Below are positions 7,744-16,863 of a DNA stretch of 37,238 nt, one piece after another. The position numbers and the translations under genes were made by a program. The notes beneath the pieces were generated by a model, which was not told the DNA's origin, ran no database searches, and saw nothing but the letters and a program-made list of their open reading frames with translations. The stretch comes from a virus. The DNA lies in IMG/VR virus record IMGVR_UViG_3300044846_000543, positions 1 through 37,238 of that record; one strand, given 5' to 3'. Numbering within the stretch: the first letter of the stretch is position 1; each line of letters opens with the position of its first letter.

Positions 7744-9078
7744 TTATCTGAATAGACCAAACAAACCTTGGCCTGATGAAGAACTCTGTTGCATACCAGA
7801 ACCACCAGCAACATTAATACCCATTGCTTGATTGAGAATCTGCTGTTGCTCCAAAGGAAGATTGCGAATTGCATCCAACTGTTGTTGAGTGAATCCTTGT
7901 TGCAACAACCCTTGGTCACGCATTTGATTGGCTTGAGCAAAGCCAAGGTTTTGCAAGTTAGTGGCAGCACTAGCAAGTTGATTTGCAGCTACTGTTCTTT
8001 GCTGATTGGCTTGTAATCCTGCACCTTGATTTGCCAAATTAGATTGCAAGAAGTTTTGTGCATTAGCCAAAGCAATTTGATTTTGAGCAGCTTGGTTTGC
8101 AAGGTTAGCTTGTTGTTGGTTTTGCGTATTAAGCTGACCAACATTAAAGTCATAACCTTGATTAGCTAGATTGGCTCTTAACATTGCCTCTTGATTAGCT
8201 TGTGATGCAGTCAAACCAGTTGCTTGATTAGCACGAGCCGCTTCCAAGGCCGCTTGCTGATTAGCCAAACCAAACTGACCAGCTAATTGCAAGGACTGCT
8301 GAGTTGTCGCTAAGTCTTGAGCTTGGTTAAGTTGTTGTGACTGCATCTGACGAGCCAAATCTGCTTCAGAAGCACGTTGCGCTGCTTCATAAGCTTGAGC
8401 ATTTTGTTGAGCAATTAATCGAGCCGCATTCTCTCCAAACGCACGATTAGTTTCTGCTTCTGCAACACCTTGTCGTGATCCACCAAAGGCTTTAGCCGCA
8501 GTAGCTTGAGCCGCAGTCTGTTGTTGTTGCAATTGGCGTGAACGCTCTAAATCTTGCAAGCTTTGATCTGTGACAGCCCTAGTAAATGGATTCATGTATT
8601 GTTCAATGTTCTGATTCAAGAATGAACCAGCACTAATATCACGAATATTTGCACGAGCTTCTGGCGCAATTTGCCTTAATGCTTCTGAGGCAACATTAGC
8701 ACCAGAAACACGATCTGCCGCAATGCGCTCTGCAGCAAGACGTTCTGCAGCAACATCACGAACTGCACCACGCCCCAACTGAGCCGCTGGAGACAAAGCG
8801 GCTTGCACATCACGAGATGCTACTTGTTGTGGCTGATATGCGGCTTGTTGTCTTAGTAAATTAGCCGCTTCACCAGCATACAAAGTTGGTGCGCTTAGTG
8901 GACTAGCGTACAGTCTATTTAAATTAAAAGCTTGTTGTTGGTCAGCATTAAACCCTGCAAATTGACGAGGTCCTAAGTTAGACGCTACATTTTCTGCGCT
9001 TTGATAATTTTTTAAATATAGATCACGCAGTGCAGGATCTAATTGCGATGAACTTTCGCTTGAGCCGCCTAGAGACAT
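7744..9078 (-). CDS. Gln/Ala/Asn-rich putative ejection (DNA transfer) protein
   Basis: A 444-residue protein with start ATG at 9078 (AGGGG site, one base after the upstream TAA); an ATG 12 codons earlier overlaps the previous gene and has no clear site. The N-terminus (LDPALRDLYLKNYQSAENVA) is followed by extended low-complexity helix dominated by Gln, Ala and Asn (recurring LANQ and NQ motifs around 230-400), then a Ser-rich tail ending GLFGLFR. I take it to be a long coiled or extended helical virion protein. Gene order suggests ejection with its two downstream neighbours. Confidence 0.55.
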   Translation of the reverse strand: MSLGGSSESSSQLDPALRDLYLKNYQSAENVASNLGPRQFAGFNADQQQAFNLNRLYASPLSAPTLYAGEAANLLRQQAAYQPQQVASRDVQAALSPAAQLGRGAVRDVAAERLAAERIAADRVSGANVASEALRQIAPEARANIRDISAGSFLNQNIEQYMNPFTRAVTDQSLQDLERSRQLQQQQTAAQATAAKAFGGSRQGVAEAETNRAFGENAARLIAQQNAQAYEAAQRASEADLARQMQSQQLNQAQDLATTQQSLQLAGQFGLANQQAALEAARANQATGLTASQANQEAMLRANLANQGYDFNVGQLNTQNQQQANLANQAAQNQIALANAQNFLQSNLANQGAGLQANQQRTVAANQLASAATNLQNLGFAQANQMRDQGLLQQGFTQQQLDAIRNLPLEQQQILNQAMGINVAGGSGMQQSSSSGQGLFGLFR

Positions 9079-9079
9079 A

Positions 9080-9550
9080 TTATTCCCCTTGTATCCATTT
9101 AATTGCATCATCATGTGACGTAAAATAACGCCACATTTCCGTACTAGTTTCTCTCATTGCTTCTTGTCCTCTAAGCAATAAGACTATCATTGGTGCTATT
9201 TGTAATGAAATAATACGCAATGTGAGCGCATAGGCTCTGTCATTAGTATTACCATTTTCAAGTTCTACAGAGTCTTGCCAAGCATTTATACTCTGGATCA
9301 CTAAAGGCATTAAAAATGACCTATTAGCGTTAAAGAACTCATTTGTAGGTAGCGTCACCAAAGCGTTCCAAAAGACAGCATCTATCTCTTTACGACTAGG
9401 CTCTTTATCTTTATCTACTAAGTCATCCCATAACTCAGCAATACTTGATAAAGCCACTAAAAAGTCTACAGCACTTTGGTTGCCACCAAACCATTCTAAC
9501 AGTTTGGCATTTCTTATCTCACGCCATTCGTTAGTATCATGTTCTATCAT
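9080..9550 (-). CDS. Conserved-looking hypothetical protein
   Basis: A 156-residue protein, mostly helical and acidic, with a distinctive N-terminal block (RNAKLLEWFGGNQSAVDFL, then SSIAELWDDLVD) and a hydrophobic helix near 115-128 (IISLQIAPMIVLLLRG). No catalytic motif is seen. It lies between the tail hub and the ejection block. A virion or tail assembly factor is likely by position; the biochemical function is unknown. Confidence 0.6.
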   Translation of the reverse strand: MIEHDTNEWREIRNAKLLEWFGGNQSAVDFLVALSSIAELWDDLVDKDKEPSRKEIDAVFWNALVTLPTNEFFNANRSFLMPLVIQSINAWQDSVELENGNTNDRAYALTLRIISLQIAPMIVLLLRGQEAMRETSTEMWRYFTSHDDAIKWIQGE

Positions 9551-9577
9551 AATATTTATACAAGAAAATAGCTAGTT

Positions 9578-11053
9578 TTACCGAAAACTGCCAAGTTTCC
9601 CATCAAATCTAATAGTTCCAAGACGCCAATCAGATAGGGTATTTCCTTCTATTTTGACTGCAATTTGCCTACCAGTAATTCTCAGAGAAGTAGGATTAAC
9701 CATTGTGTATGGTCCATAACTATATTCTGTGCTTGTTGGATAGAACTTGGTACTAAATCTAGCCTTAACATCACCTAAGTTCTTTTCATCAGGAACTAAT
9801 CCTGTCAAACTAATTGTTCTGTCTCCATTACCTATCTCTATTGGTCCTGACTCAGCAAATAATGTCTGACCATCATAGTCAAAGCCAACTTCATGCTCAT
9901 AAACATATCCGTCTGTAGAAACCATAAGTGGATTATTGAAGATGCCACGATCTGTACCGCAAGTACGAGCTAATGTGCCAATAGCCCAATGATTCTCACG
10001 ATAATTGTAGGAAACGTAAGAATCTATTTCATTAGATGCAGAACTTGGATAAAACCACCAAATTTCTCCAAATGTAGAGTTGTGAACACAATATACTTTT
10101 GATTGCTGTGTAGCATTCATATTACTGAACACGTAATCAGCCACATCTGATGTTAATGGCTTTACAAAACCATCATATATCCAGAATCCTGACCCAGACA
10201 TCCAAATACAGGCATTATCAATAGTTGCTACTGCTTGCTTAGAAATAACACCACAACCCGTCCCTACACGTTCAAAACTATAGATAAATGGAGGACCAAT
10301 GTATGTGGCAGTATGCACATCAACATCAGTAAACAAGATAGTAGCGCCTCGAATGCGTTTAGCGCATTGCAAAGAGCCAACTGTAGTTAACTCAAAGTCT
10401 CCAGCTTGGTTGGTGGCAGCAGGAGTCCATACAGTATTGTTTTCTTGGTCACACCATTGAACTTTACGAGGATTCCCACCTGCTCCTAATGCAAACAAGA
10501 ATCGTTCTTGAGTGACAATCAAACCAGTACAGCTAGTTGGTGCGTTAGTAATGGCAGCCGCATCATTTGCGTTATTTAATTGCCATTCAAGCAACTTACC
10601 ATCTTTCGATGAACAGGCCACCAAGTACTCACCAAAGGTATCTAAACTCCAAGTTGTGGCAGGTATGATTGATCCTAAGTCTGGTCTAGCAACACCATAG
10701 GCAGAAGATCCATAAAATCCATAACCATAACCAATCTTTACTATGGCATCTGCATCTCCAACAGTAAAAGTTGCAGGAGTAATGTCTGTCAATGCACCCG
10801 ATTCACTCATTGCATAAAGCTTGGAATGCGTACCAATTCCAATTCTACGAGTAGACGTATTGTCTTTCCAGTTTAACAAGCCCCTAGCCATGCCAGACAA
10901 TTGGTTAGTAGACCGCTTACGCCATCCACCTACTGGACGTATAGTATTTTCGTACCAACGTACCAAATTTGAGCCGTTCCAACGCCCTTTAGACTGATAT
11001 TCAGTCCCATTTTTGTATACGCCTGGAGGAATTTGTAGTGGAATGTAAGCCAT
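9578..11053 (-). CDS. Tail hub / gp10-like DNA stabilisation protein
   Basis: A 491-residue, beta-rich protein. It starts MAYIPLQIPPGVYKNGTEYQSKGRW, with the characteristic opening and Trp-rich repeats (RWYENTIRPVGGWRKRS and similar blades) of the 'phage stabilisation protein' family, which includes P22 gp10. That family forms a beta-propeller closing the portal channel below the adaptor. Later segments (GDFELTTVGSLQCAKRIRGA, WWFYPSSASNEIDSYVSYN) fit propeller blades. With the adaptor gene upstream this supports a short, non-contractile tail. The assignment is by motif recognition; residue-level equivalence is not established. Confidence 0.7.
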   Translation of the reverse strand: MAYIPLQIPPGVYKNGTEYQSKGRWNGSNLVRWYENTIRPVGGWRKRSTNQLSGMARGLLNWKDNTSTRRIGIGTHSKLYAMSESGALTDITPATFTVGDADAIVKIGYGYGFYGSSAYGVARPDLGSIIPATTWSLDTFGEYLVACSSKDGKLLEWQLNNANDAAAITNAPTSCTGLIVTQERFLFALGAGGNPRKVQWCDQENNTVWTPAATNQAGDFELTTVGSLQCAKRIRGATILFTDVDVHTATYIGPPFIYSFERVGTGCGVISKQAVATIDNACIWMSGSGFWIYDGFVKPLTSDVADYVFSNMNATQQSKVYCVHNSTFGEIWWFYPSSASNEIDSYVSYNYRENHWAIGTLARTCGTDRGIFNNPLMVSTDGYVYEHEVGFDYDGQTLFAESGPIEIGNGDRTISLTGLVPDEKNLGDVKARFSTKFYPTSTEYSYGPYTMVNPTSLRITGRQIAVKIEGNTLSDWRLGTIRFDGKLGSFR

Positions 11054-11062
11054 ATCTGCATT

Positions 11063-11719
11063 CTATAGCGTAGGTAGGTTAGACACAAAGCTTATTGTAG
11101 CAATTACAGATGGAATTGATGGTCTAGTTGGTGTTGAACTCGCAACGTAATGTTCAATATATGCCCCAACGTCACTTGTTCTCCAAACAATTTCAACATA
11201 ATCATTTGCATTTAAATCAACAAAGAAATTTAAAGCACAAATAGTATGAAATGGATCTCCTGCGGATTTTCTTTGAGCTAACCCATATCTACTGTTAGAT
11301 TTGTCTATGTTTGTGCCATTTTTTCTAAACCAAATGTCTATATCTTGAGAATTATTGGTTGTATTTACTAATTGCATAGAAAACTGAATGTTATAAATTC
11401 CTGAGTCTGTAACATTAAGTCTTGAGCTGTTTGATAAAGTGACCCCATTTGCGAAATCAGTTGTATCAAAAGTTATAGGGTAAGCAGTCGTTGTGTCGGC
11501 AGCAATCTGATCTGTTCCATCTTGAAAAGCCCCGTAAGGATTATTCAAGTACTTGCCACCCCTTGGGCCAATGACAGACTGTATCGAATTTACTAACTTG
11601 GTAAAAAACAACCTCAAAAGTCCATTGTTTTGATTCTGGACACTTTGAGAGTAGACGGCTCCTGATGTACCCAAAGAAGGTATAGCAGGGATGTCTAATT
11701 GTTGCTTTACATTAGCCAT
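11063..11719 (-). CDS. Structural protein with TNF/C1q-like beta-sandwich
   Basis: A 218-residue protein. The first 60 residues are polar and probably attach it to the virion. From about 65 (FQDGTDQIAADTTTAYPITF) to the end it has the strand pattern of a TNF/C1q-like jelly roll: repeated short strands such as SGIYNIQFSMQL, DIDIWFRKNGTNID and NDYVEIVW. Such domains usually trimerise and serve as head decorations or fibre tips. It lies beside the tail hub. The ATG shares one base with the stop of the XhlA-like gene. Confidence 0.55.
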   Translation of the reverse strand: MANVKQQLDIPAIPSLGTSGAVYSQSVQNQNNGLLRLFFTKLVNSIQSVIGPRGGKYLNNPYGAFQDGTDQIAADTTTAYPITFDTTDFANGVTLSNSSRLNVTDSGIYNIQFSMQLVNTTNNSQDIDIWFRKNGTNIDKSNSRYGLAQRKSAGDPFHTICALNFFVDLNANDYVEIVWRTSDVGAYIEHYVASSTPTRPSIPSVIATISFVSNLPTL

Positions 11720-11946
11720 TACTTTTTAATCAAAGTTTGCCAAACAGCACCAGCAGCCATGATTAGACCAGCCACCCACAAAATAGGCTTGGCAGCAGAG
11801 GCTATCCACCCCAAGACTTTAAAAGCCCCATCAAGAGCCTTTATAGCCTCTACCAGACCTTTAGTGTTTTGGTCTATGTTATCTACCTTGGTTTCAACTT
11901 CAACCAATCTGTCGTAGATTTGCTTATGGGTGACTTCGTTTTCCAT
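11719..11946 (-). CDS. XhlA-like small membrane protein
   Basis: A 75-residue protein with an N-terminal coiled coil (EVTHKQIYDRLVEVETKVDN) and a hydrophobic C-terminal segment (about 45-70, VLGWIASAAKPILWVAGLIM) ending in KK. This is the layout of haemolysin XhlA-like phage proteins, membrane-associated and often cited as holin accessories. It lies far from the endolysin, among tail genes, so a virion-assembly role is also possible. No catalytic residues are expected. Confidence 0.55.
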   Translation of the reverse strand: MENEVTHKQIYDRLVEVETKVDNIDQNTKGLVEAIKALDGAFKVLGWIASAAKPILWVAGLIMAAGAVWQTLIKK

Positions 11947-11949
11947 TAC

Positions 11950-12096
11950 TCACTCCGTTGGTGCGTCTTTAGGTAACTGAGTTTCTGCTTGCTCTTTGAT
12001 TTTAAGAATCAGAGGCCATACACCAGACTTGCTTGGCAATTCACCAAGAGTCTGCAATACAAAGTTAATCTCGTTAACGTCTAGTTCTAGCTTCAT
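11950..12096 (-). CDS. Small hypothetical protein, 48 aa
   Basis: Start chosen at ATG 12096 because it overlaps the upstream TGA as ATGA (12093-12096); the frame extends upstream but without such a signal. The product MKLELDVNEINFVLQTLGEL then PSKSGVWPLILKIKEQAETQL looks like a short helix-strand-helix with an amphipathic C-terminal helix. Proteins of this look recur in tailed phages near fibre genes. The function is unknown. Confidence 0.6.
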   Translation of the reverse strand: MKLELDVNEINFVLQTLGELPSKSGVWPLILKIKEQAETQLPKDAPTE

Positions 12097-12308
12097 GCTG
12101 ATGCCGCCTGAAGTGGTGTTAAATCTTCTGTTGTCCAATAGTCTTTAGCCAACATAATGACCAAATGCTCTTTATTGCGTGACAAGCAATCAGCCCAATC
12201 AGCATCAGTCATATCCTCTGGCTGTCCTGCATTAATCAGATTTACTGAGTCCATTGCGGCAGAGTAGTGCTTGGCAATTTGTTCTGCGGTGATAGTTTCA
12301 GTAGTCAT
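12093..12308 (-). CDS. Small hypothetical acidic protein
   Basis: A 71-residue helical protein (TAEQIAKHYSAAMDSVNLIN, then MTDADWADCLSRNKEHLVIML), starting just downstream of the tail-fibre stop after a GGAAA-type site. No family is recognised. Its place directly after the fibre gene would suit a fibre chaperone or assembly factor, but the fibre already carries its own C-terminal chaperone domain, so this is weak. Confidence 0.6.
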   Translation of the reverse strand: MTTETITAEQIAKHYSAAMDSVNLINAGQPEDMTDADWADCLSRNKEHLVIMLAKDYWTTEDLTPLQAASA

Positions 12309-12317
12309 GGTTTTCCT

Positions 12318-14417
12318 TTAGTTAGCTTCAAGTTGTGCTACACGAGCACGGAGGGTTTGCAATTCTTTTAACAGTACGACAGTCAGGCGTTCATATTGGA
12401 AGCCTTCAACTTCACCTGCTTCGTTGCGTGTAACCAGTTCTTCAAATCCAGCTTCAGCGGCTTCGTCAGCAATCAAACCTAGATGGTCTTTAGTCTGGTC
12501 ATCGTTTTCGCACTTGGACTTGTAGCGCACAGGGCGAAGCAAGTTAATGTCCATTTCCTCAAGATTACGAATATCTTGCTTGTATTTCAAAGCTGAAGTT
12601 GAACGATTGATTGTCCCACTTGCCGCAATCATCATGTTGGCTGCACTTGCAGTCGTAGAAGCATATATTTCAGCAGAAACCCAAGTACCACCTGCGGTGC
12701 TGTAAAACAAACGTGGATTCCCATCCCCATCAGACAGCACGATGTAGTTGCTTGCTGTGCGAATGTCTAGGCTACCTTGGTTGCCGTTGTATGTACCAAG
12801 TATGGTGTTTTTAGCGCCAGTAGTAATAAGATAACCAGCACCCGCACCAATAAGCGTGTTGCTAGAACTTGTTAACGCATTTCCAGCATACTGCCCCACC
12901 AAAGTGTTATAAGCGCCAGTTACATTTGTATACCCCGCCTGATAACCTACAGCAGTGTTGTTAGATGCTGTGGTGTTGGCTTGAAGTGCAGATTCACCTA
13001 AAGAAGTATTTGAAGAACCAGTAGTATTGAAATAATTGGCGTATCGACCAATTGCTGTGTTACTTGTGCCAGTTGTGTTTGTAAATGCCGCTTGTGTACC
13101 GACAAAAGTGTTATTGCTTGCAGTTGTATTTTTACCTGCTTGATAACCAACAAAAGTGTGTTCTGCGCCAGTTACATTTGCATACCCCGCCTGATAACCT
13201 ACAGCAGTATTGTTAGATGCTGTGGTGTTGGAGAGCAAAGCCTGTTGTCCAATTGCGGTATTGTTACTTCCAGTAGTGTTAGCATACAAAGCACCGCCAG
13301 TAGAACCATAAAGCGCACCGCCTAAAGCAACGTTTTGAGTTCCGCTTGTGTTTGAAGCAAGTGCGGCAAAACCTACAGCCGTGTTGTTAGATGCAGTGTT
13401 TGCACCAAGGGCAAGGTCACCAATAGCAACAATCGCATTGCCAGTAGTACTTGTTTTACCTGCTTCGCGACCAATAAATACGTTTTGTGCGCCCGTGGTG
13501 TTTGCATACCCCGCCTGATAACCCACAGCAGTGTTGTTAGATGCTGTGGTGTTGGAGGTGAGGGCTTGCAAACCAACGGCTGTGTTGTTGCTTCCAGTGG
13601 TGTTTCCAGACAAAGCCAAAACACCAAGCATAGAGTTATAAATGCCAGTTGTAGTTGCTGCACCCGCAGAGTCGCCAACAGCCGTATTTCCCGCGCCTGT
13701 ACTTACTTTTAAGGCCTCAAATCCAATAGCAGTAACTGAGTTTGATGTTGTGTTTGATAAAGCGGCATTGCGACCCAAAGCAGTGTTACCCGACCCTGTC
13801 GTGTTAGCCGCCAAAGCACTCGCACCCACCGCAGTATTGTTAGCCACAGCACCTGCACCACGGCCTACTGTTAGACCTTGAACAACTGCACCACCAGTTA
13901 AGGTAGAGACACCAGTTACTCCGAGAGTTGTAGATGCTGTAAGTGAAGTAAATGCGCCAGTATTAGCTGTAGTAGCACCAACAGTACCATTGATGTTAAT
14001 AGAAGCAGTACCTGTAAGGTTAGTTACAGTACCGCTAGAGGGTGTACCTAATGCACCATTGAACAATACTGGCGCACCAGCAGAGCCTGTATTAACCGCT
14101 AGAGCAGTAGCAATGCCAGTTCCCAAGCCTGATACACCTGTGCTGATAGGCAAGCCTGTAGCGTTTGTTAAGGTTGCGCTAGTGGGTGTTCCAAGGATAG
14201 GTGTGACTAGAGTGGGGCTTGTTGATAAAACATTATTGCCAGAGCCTGTGCTTGTGCCAACACCAGTGCCTCCTTTAGTGACCTTCAGCAATGGACCTGC
14301 ATCAAACAGTGCATCAATGCTGTCCAGATCAGTATTGATCTTTGTTCCCCAGGTATCAGTGGATGCACCGACTTCGGGTTTTACAAGTGCTAGATTTGTG
14401 GTTGTTGTATCAGCCAT
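12318..14417 (-). CDS. Tail fibre with YadA-head-like repeats and S74 chaperone domain
   Basis: A 699-residue receptor-binding fibre. The N-terminus ([20 protein letters not shown]) is a common virion-attachment start. Residues about 45-165 are Gly/Thr-rich collagen-like strands. Residues about 180-550 consist of many repeats of the type [17 protein letters not shown], resembling the left-handed trimeric roll of YadA adhesin heads. The last ~95 residues are an intramolecular chaperone of the peptidase S74 family, with a Ser-Lys pair (S608, K613) spaced as in endosialidases. Self-cleavage before S608 would release the mature trimer. A C-terminal heptad ([20 protein letters not shown]) forms the chaperone coiled coil. 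Confidence 0.88.
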   Translation of the reverse strand: MADTTTTNLALVKPEVGASTDTWGTKINTDLDSIDALFDAGPLLKVTKGGTGVGTSTGSGNNVLSTSPTLVTPILGTPTSATLTNATGLPISTGVSGLGTGIATALAVNTGSAGAPVLFNGALGTPSSGTVTNLTGTASININGTVGATTANTGAFTSLTASTTLGVTGVSTLTGGAVVQGLTVGRGAGAVANNTAVGASALAANTTGSGNTALGRNAALSNTTSNSVTAIGFEALKVSTGAGNTAVGDSAGAATTTGIYNSMLGVLALSGNTTGSNNTAVGLQALTSNTTASNNTAVGYQAGYANTTGAQNVFIGREAGKTSTTGNAIVAIGDLALGANTASNNTAVGFAALASNTSGTQNVALGGALYGSTGGALYANTTGSNNTAIGQQALLSNTTASNNTAVGYQAGYANVTGAEHTFVGYQAGKNTTASNNTFVGTQAAFTNTTGTSNTAIGRYANYFNTTGSSNTSLGESALQANTTASNNTAVGYQAGYTNVTGAYNTLVGQYAGNALTSSSNTLIGAGAGYLITTGAKNTILGTYNGNQGSLDIRTASNYIVLSDGDGNPRLFYSTAGGTWVSAEIYASTTASAANMMIAASGTINRSTSALKYKQDIRNLEEMDINLLRPVRYKSKCENDDQTKDHLGLIADEAAEAGFEELVTRNEAGEVEGFQYERLTVVLLKELQTLRARVAQLEAN
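12930..13555. repeat. Three near-identical 50-bp repeats in the fibre gene
   Basis: A 50-bp unit beginning ATACCCCGCCTGATAACC occurs at 12930-12979, 13182-13231 and 13506-13555. The second and third copies each differ from the first at one base. Spacings are 252 and 324 bp, both multiples of three, so recombination between copies would remove or add whole repeat units while keeping the fibre frame open. Shorter related units fill the rest of 12870-13870. Confidence 0.85.
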
Positions 14418-14425
14418 TTTTCACC

Positions 14426-15187
14426 TCATGCGGCAATTTGCCAAGATTCACTATTATCCGCAACATCAGTCCAAGTTTCACTTGAATCGCTAATTGCAGT
14501 CCATGTTTCAGATACGTCTGTAATTTGTGTCCAAGTCTCATCAGTATCATTAATTCCTGTCCAAGTCTCAGATACATCGCTTTCAGCAAGCCACTTTTGA
14601 TTACCAGAAACACTCATGCTTGATACGCAAGCAATACTCAAAGAACCAGTCTGCTTTCTTTGACTACCAACAGTCATGCTACTAGATGCAACTATCGGAA
14701 AGTTAGCATTAGCAATAACTTGAGATCCAACAACCAATGTTGAAGAATCAGCAACAGTCATTGTTGCAAAAGCAACCCTTACACCATTAACAACTAATGT
14801 ACTAGCATCAGTAGTAGTTAAAGCACCAATAGCAACACGACTTGCTGACACAGAAACAGTGCTAGAACTAGAAATAGCAGACGCACCTATTGCAACCCTT
14901 GTTGCAGATGCAGTAACAGAGCTAGAACTAGAAATTGATGCCGCGCCTATCGCCAATCTGTTAGCAGATACCGCTACAGAACTTGATGCTACTATTGCAA
15001 ACCCACCTGTTTTAACAACATTAGCCGCAACCGCTACAGAACTAGCATCAGAAACAGCTACAGCACCTATACAGATGCGTGTAGCCGCCAGTGTCATGGT
15101 ACTGGTATCGGAAATGGCTAAAGCGCCAAGGCTTACACCATAGGAGTAATTTCCTTGTCCGTATGGGCCAGAACCATAGGCAGCCAT
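14426..15187 (-). CDS. Repeat-built structural protein (9 x 20 aa + 5 x 10 aa)
   Basis: A 253-residue protein that decomposes exactly. Residues 1-17 form a Gly/Tyr-rich head (MAAYGSGPYGQGNYSYG). Residues 18-197 are nine 20-residue repeats, e.g. VAIGASAISSSSTVSVSASR. Residues 198-203 are a KWLAES link. Residues 204-253 are five 10-residue repeats of the form DVSETWTGIN. The 20-mers alternate small and beta-branched residues with a mid-repeat Ser/Asp turn, which suggests a beta-solenoid rod. The Trp decapeptides could bind carbohydrate or fold as a distal tip. It lies between the fibre and a beta-rich tail protein and is presumably part of the adsorption apparatus. Confidence 0.7.
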   Translation of the reverse strand: MAAYGSGPYGQGNYSYGVSLGALAISDTSTMTLAATRICIGAVAVSDASSVAVAANVVKTGGFAIVASSSVAVSANRLAIGAASISSSSSVTASATRVAIGASAISSSSTVSVSASRVAIGALTTTDASTLVVNGVRVAFATMTVADSSTLVVGSQVIANANFPIVASSSMTVGSQRKQTGSLSIACVSSMSVSGNQKWLAESDVSETWTGINDTDETWTQITDVSETWTAISDSSETWTDVADNSESWQIAA

Positions 15188-15188
15188 A

Positions 15189-15584
15189 TTAGGTCAATGT
15201 AATTGTTAAGCTAGATGCAGGGATACGGAACACATCGCCATCGTTAATTACGCGAGATGTGGTCAAAGGAGCCCAAGCAAGCAGATTTCCACTAGTACTT
15301 GCATCAAAAATACCCGCCCAACCAATTGTTCCCCAATTACCACCAGAGGCGGCAGCAAACTCAATTGCGGCAGCATTGGTAAAAGTAGTAGCCGTTCCAC
15401 TACCAGATATTGTTCCAGTAACTACACGGGCATAACCATTACCTGTAACTTCTGTGCCACCACCAGTATCGCTAGGTGCGGCAGTAAATAAACCAACATA
15501 CCAAGCTGTTGGGCGTGTTGCCGAACCCGTTGTAAACAAGTACGTCAATACTAGATTTTCTGTGTAATCGCTAAAAGATGACAT
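15189..15584 (-). CDS. Small beta-rich tail/fibre protein
   Basis: A 131-residue protein starting MSSFSDYTENLVLTYLFTTG, followed by TAWYVGLFTAAPSDTGGGTE and YARVVTG. This pattern recurs in many phage and prophage minor tail proteins. The rest is small-residue and strand-rich (NWGTIGWAGIFDASTSGNLL, then RIPASSLTITL). It probably belongs to the tail tip or fibre attachment. No enzymatic motif is present. The family is recognised by pattern; the exact role is unknown. Confidence 0.65.
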   Translation of the reverse strand: MSSFSDYTENLVLTYLFTTGSATRPTAWYVGLFTAAPSDTGGGTEVTGNGYARVVTGTISGSGTATTFTNAAAIEFAAASGGNWGTIGWAGIFDASTSGNLLAWAPLTTSRVINDGDVFRIPASSLTITLT

Positions 15585-15587
15585 TTT

Positions 15588-16208
15588 TTATCCTAAAGAT
15601 CGGGCGCGAACAATAGGTGTAGAAGCAACAGAAGCCCTTTGATCTGCTATTTCTATGTCGCCAATGGAATTTGAATATAACGAACTCCATACGGCAAGAC
15701 GTTCATCGTCTTTCAAATATGGAGATGCCTCAAGCAATGCACCATATAAGTACAAGTCTGGGGCGTAAGCAAGAAGCCAGTTGCTTGTGTTTGAATCACT
15801 TAACGCAGGAATCTTACCATAATAAGTTAATTCTCCCGTATATCCAGTATCAGGAGTTGGAATCACTTGAATTTGAGTTCCAATAATTGTGTAAAACTGA
15901 GGTTTTCCAGTTGAAATATACTGAGTTGCAGATCCATAGTCACCTTGATTTTGAGTGACATACTGCAAATAAGTAATTGGATTTGTATTCAGTTGGAACT
16001 CTTTAGCCTGTAAGAAATCAGCAGGAAAGGCAAAATATTGAGTATCCAAAGTGGCAGTAGCCCTCTTTACCATTTGGCGAACACGCAATTTACGATTAAA
16101 TTTTGCTTCTGCCAAAGTAATAAATGAGGGGATAATTGAAGTCAGGTCATCCCGATTAAGATAATCAGCTATGGTTGTCTTCAATCCACTAAAGGTATCA
16201 AGTGCCAT
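15588..16208 (-). CDS. Head-to-tail adaptor protein (SU10/P22 gp4-like)
   Basis: A 206-residue protein. The N-terminal helices (TFSGLKTTIADYLNRDDLTS, then FITLAEAKFNRKLRVRQM) and the PADFLQAKEF and YYGKIPALSDSN segments match the phage adaptor family that binds beneath the portal ring. A late helical block (WLLAYAPDLYLYGALLEA) completes the typical layout. It lies between capsid and tail genes, as expected. It overlaps the glycosyltransferase gene by 11 bases. The remote link to P22 gp4 is inference. Confidence 0.75.
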   Translation of the reverse strand: MALDTFSGLKTTIADYLNRDDLTSIIPSFITLAEAKFNRKLRVRQMVKRATATLDTQYFAFPADFLQAKEFQLNTNPITYLQYVTQNQGDYGSATQYISTGKPQFYTIIGTQIQVIPTPDTGYTGELTYYGKIPALSDSNTSNWLLAYAPDLYLYGALLEASPYLKDDERLAVWSSLYSNSIGDIEIADQRASVASTPIVRARSLG

Positions 16209-16863
16209 TTTCTACATCCCTACACATTAATGTGTGTTCATGTTTGTACTCAAATGTGCCAATATGATGGATCTGTTTTGAGAGATCCTGGTCAACATAA
16301 GTTTTATGTCCGTTCTGGGCGGCTCTACGGCAAAACCATACATCTTCACCAATGTAGTCTTCCGCAGCAGGAACCCAAGGGATAGCAAACCAAGGATATT
16401 CCATAGATTTGTAGACTTCGGATTTAACGAGCATTACACCCATTCCGCAGTAGTCTACTTCAACAAGTCCTGTTGAATCGTCCTCAGTATATACCCGATT
16501 GATAAAAGTTGCATCCATATCTGGGGTATTTTTTTTCACAGCAATCGGCTCCGTAGGGAATCTACGCTTGGCATAGTTTCCACAAACAATACCCGTGTCA
16601 TGTTTTAACAAGCGAATGATGGAATCTTTTGGAAACCGCATATCGCTATCTAGCCACAGGGTATGGGTGCACTCAGCTTCAATAGCATCCCTAGCCAAAT
16701 CCTGACGTTGTGCTGACAACAAAGTGCCAGAGCTAGTGTAGATCACTACTTTGTGATTTGTTGTACCTACAGTAAACCCAACTAGTCTGGCTAAATCAAA
16801 AGCAAATCCAGAGTTAACAAAATCCCGTGTTGGAACCAAAATTCCAATGGTCTTACTATCCAT
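16198..16863 (-). CDS. Glycosyltransferase family 2-like protein
   Basis: A 221-residue GT-A fold enzyme. The N-terminal strand (IGILVPTRDFV) is followed by a TLWLDSDMRFP segment carrying the DxD metal/nucleotide-sugar motif (D72-D74). GIVCGNYAKRR, CGMGVMLVKSEV (acceptor side) and GEDVWFCRRAAQNG (ED-type acidic motif) follow, with a His-rich end (IHHIGTFEYKHEH). It would transfer a sugar from a nucleotide donor. It sits inside the head-tail operon, which suggests a virion protein or a late host surface target. Donor and acceptor are unknown. Confidence 0.82.
   Translation of the reverse strand: MDSKTIGILVPTRDFVNSGFAFDLARLVGFTVGTTNHKVVIYTSSGTLLSAQRQDLARDAIEAECTHTLWLDSDMRFPKDSIIRLLKHDTGIVCGNYAKRRFPTEPIAVKKNTPDMDATFINRVYTEDDSTGLVEVDYCGMGVMLVKSEVYKSMEYPWFAIPWVPAAEDYIGEDVWFCRRAAQNGHKTYVDQDLSKQIHHIGTFEYKHEHTLMCRDVENGT

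Noticed and set aside
12870-13870. CRISPR-like spacing of repeats
   Set aside because: The repeats are coding, imperfect, irregularly spaced and translate into the fibre's repeat motif; no cas genes are present.
13990-14493. Plus-strand ORF of 167 codons opposite the fibre gene
   Set aside because: Pro/Val/Ala repeats are the antisense of Gly/Thr repeats of the fibre, and it crosses the gene boundary.
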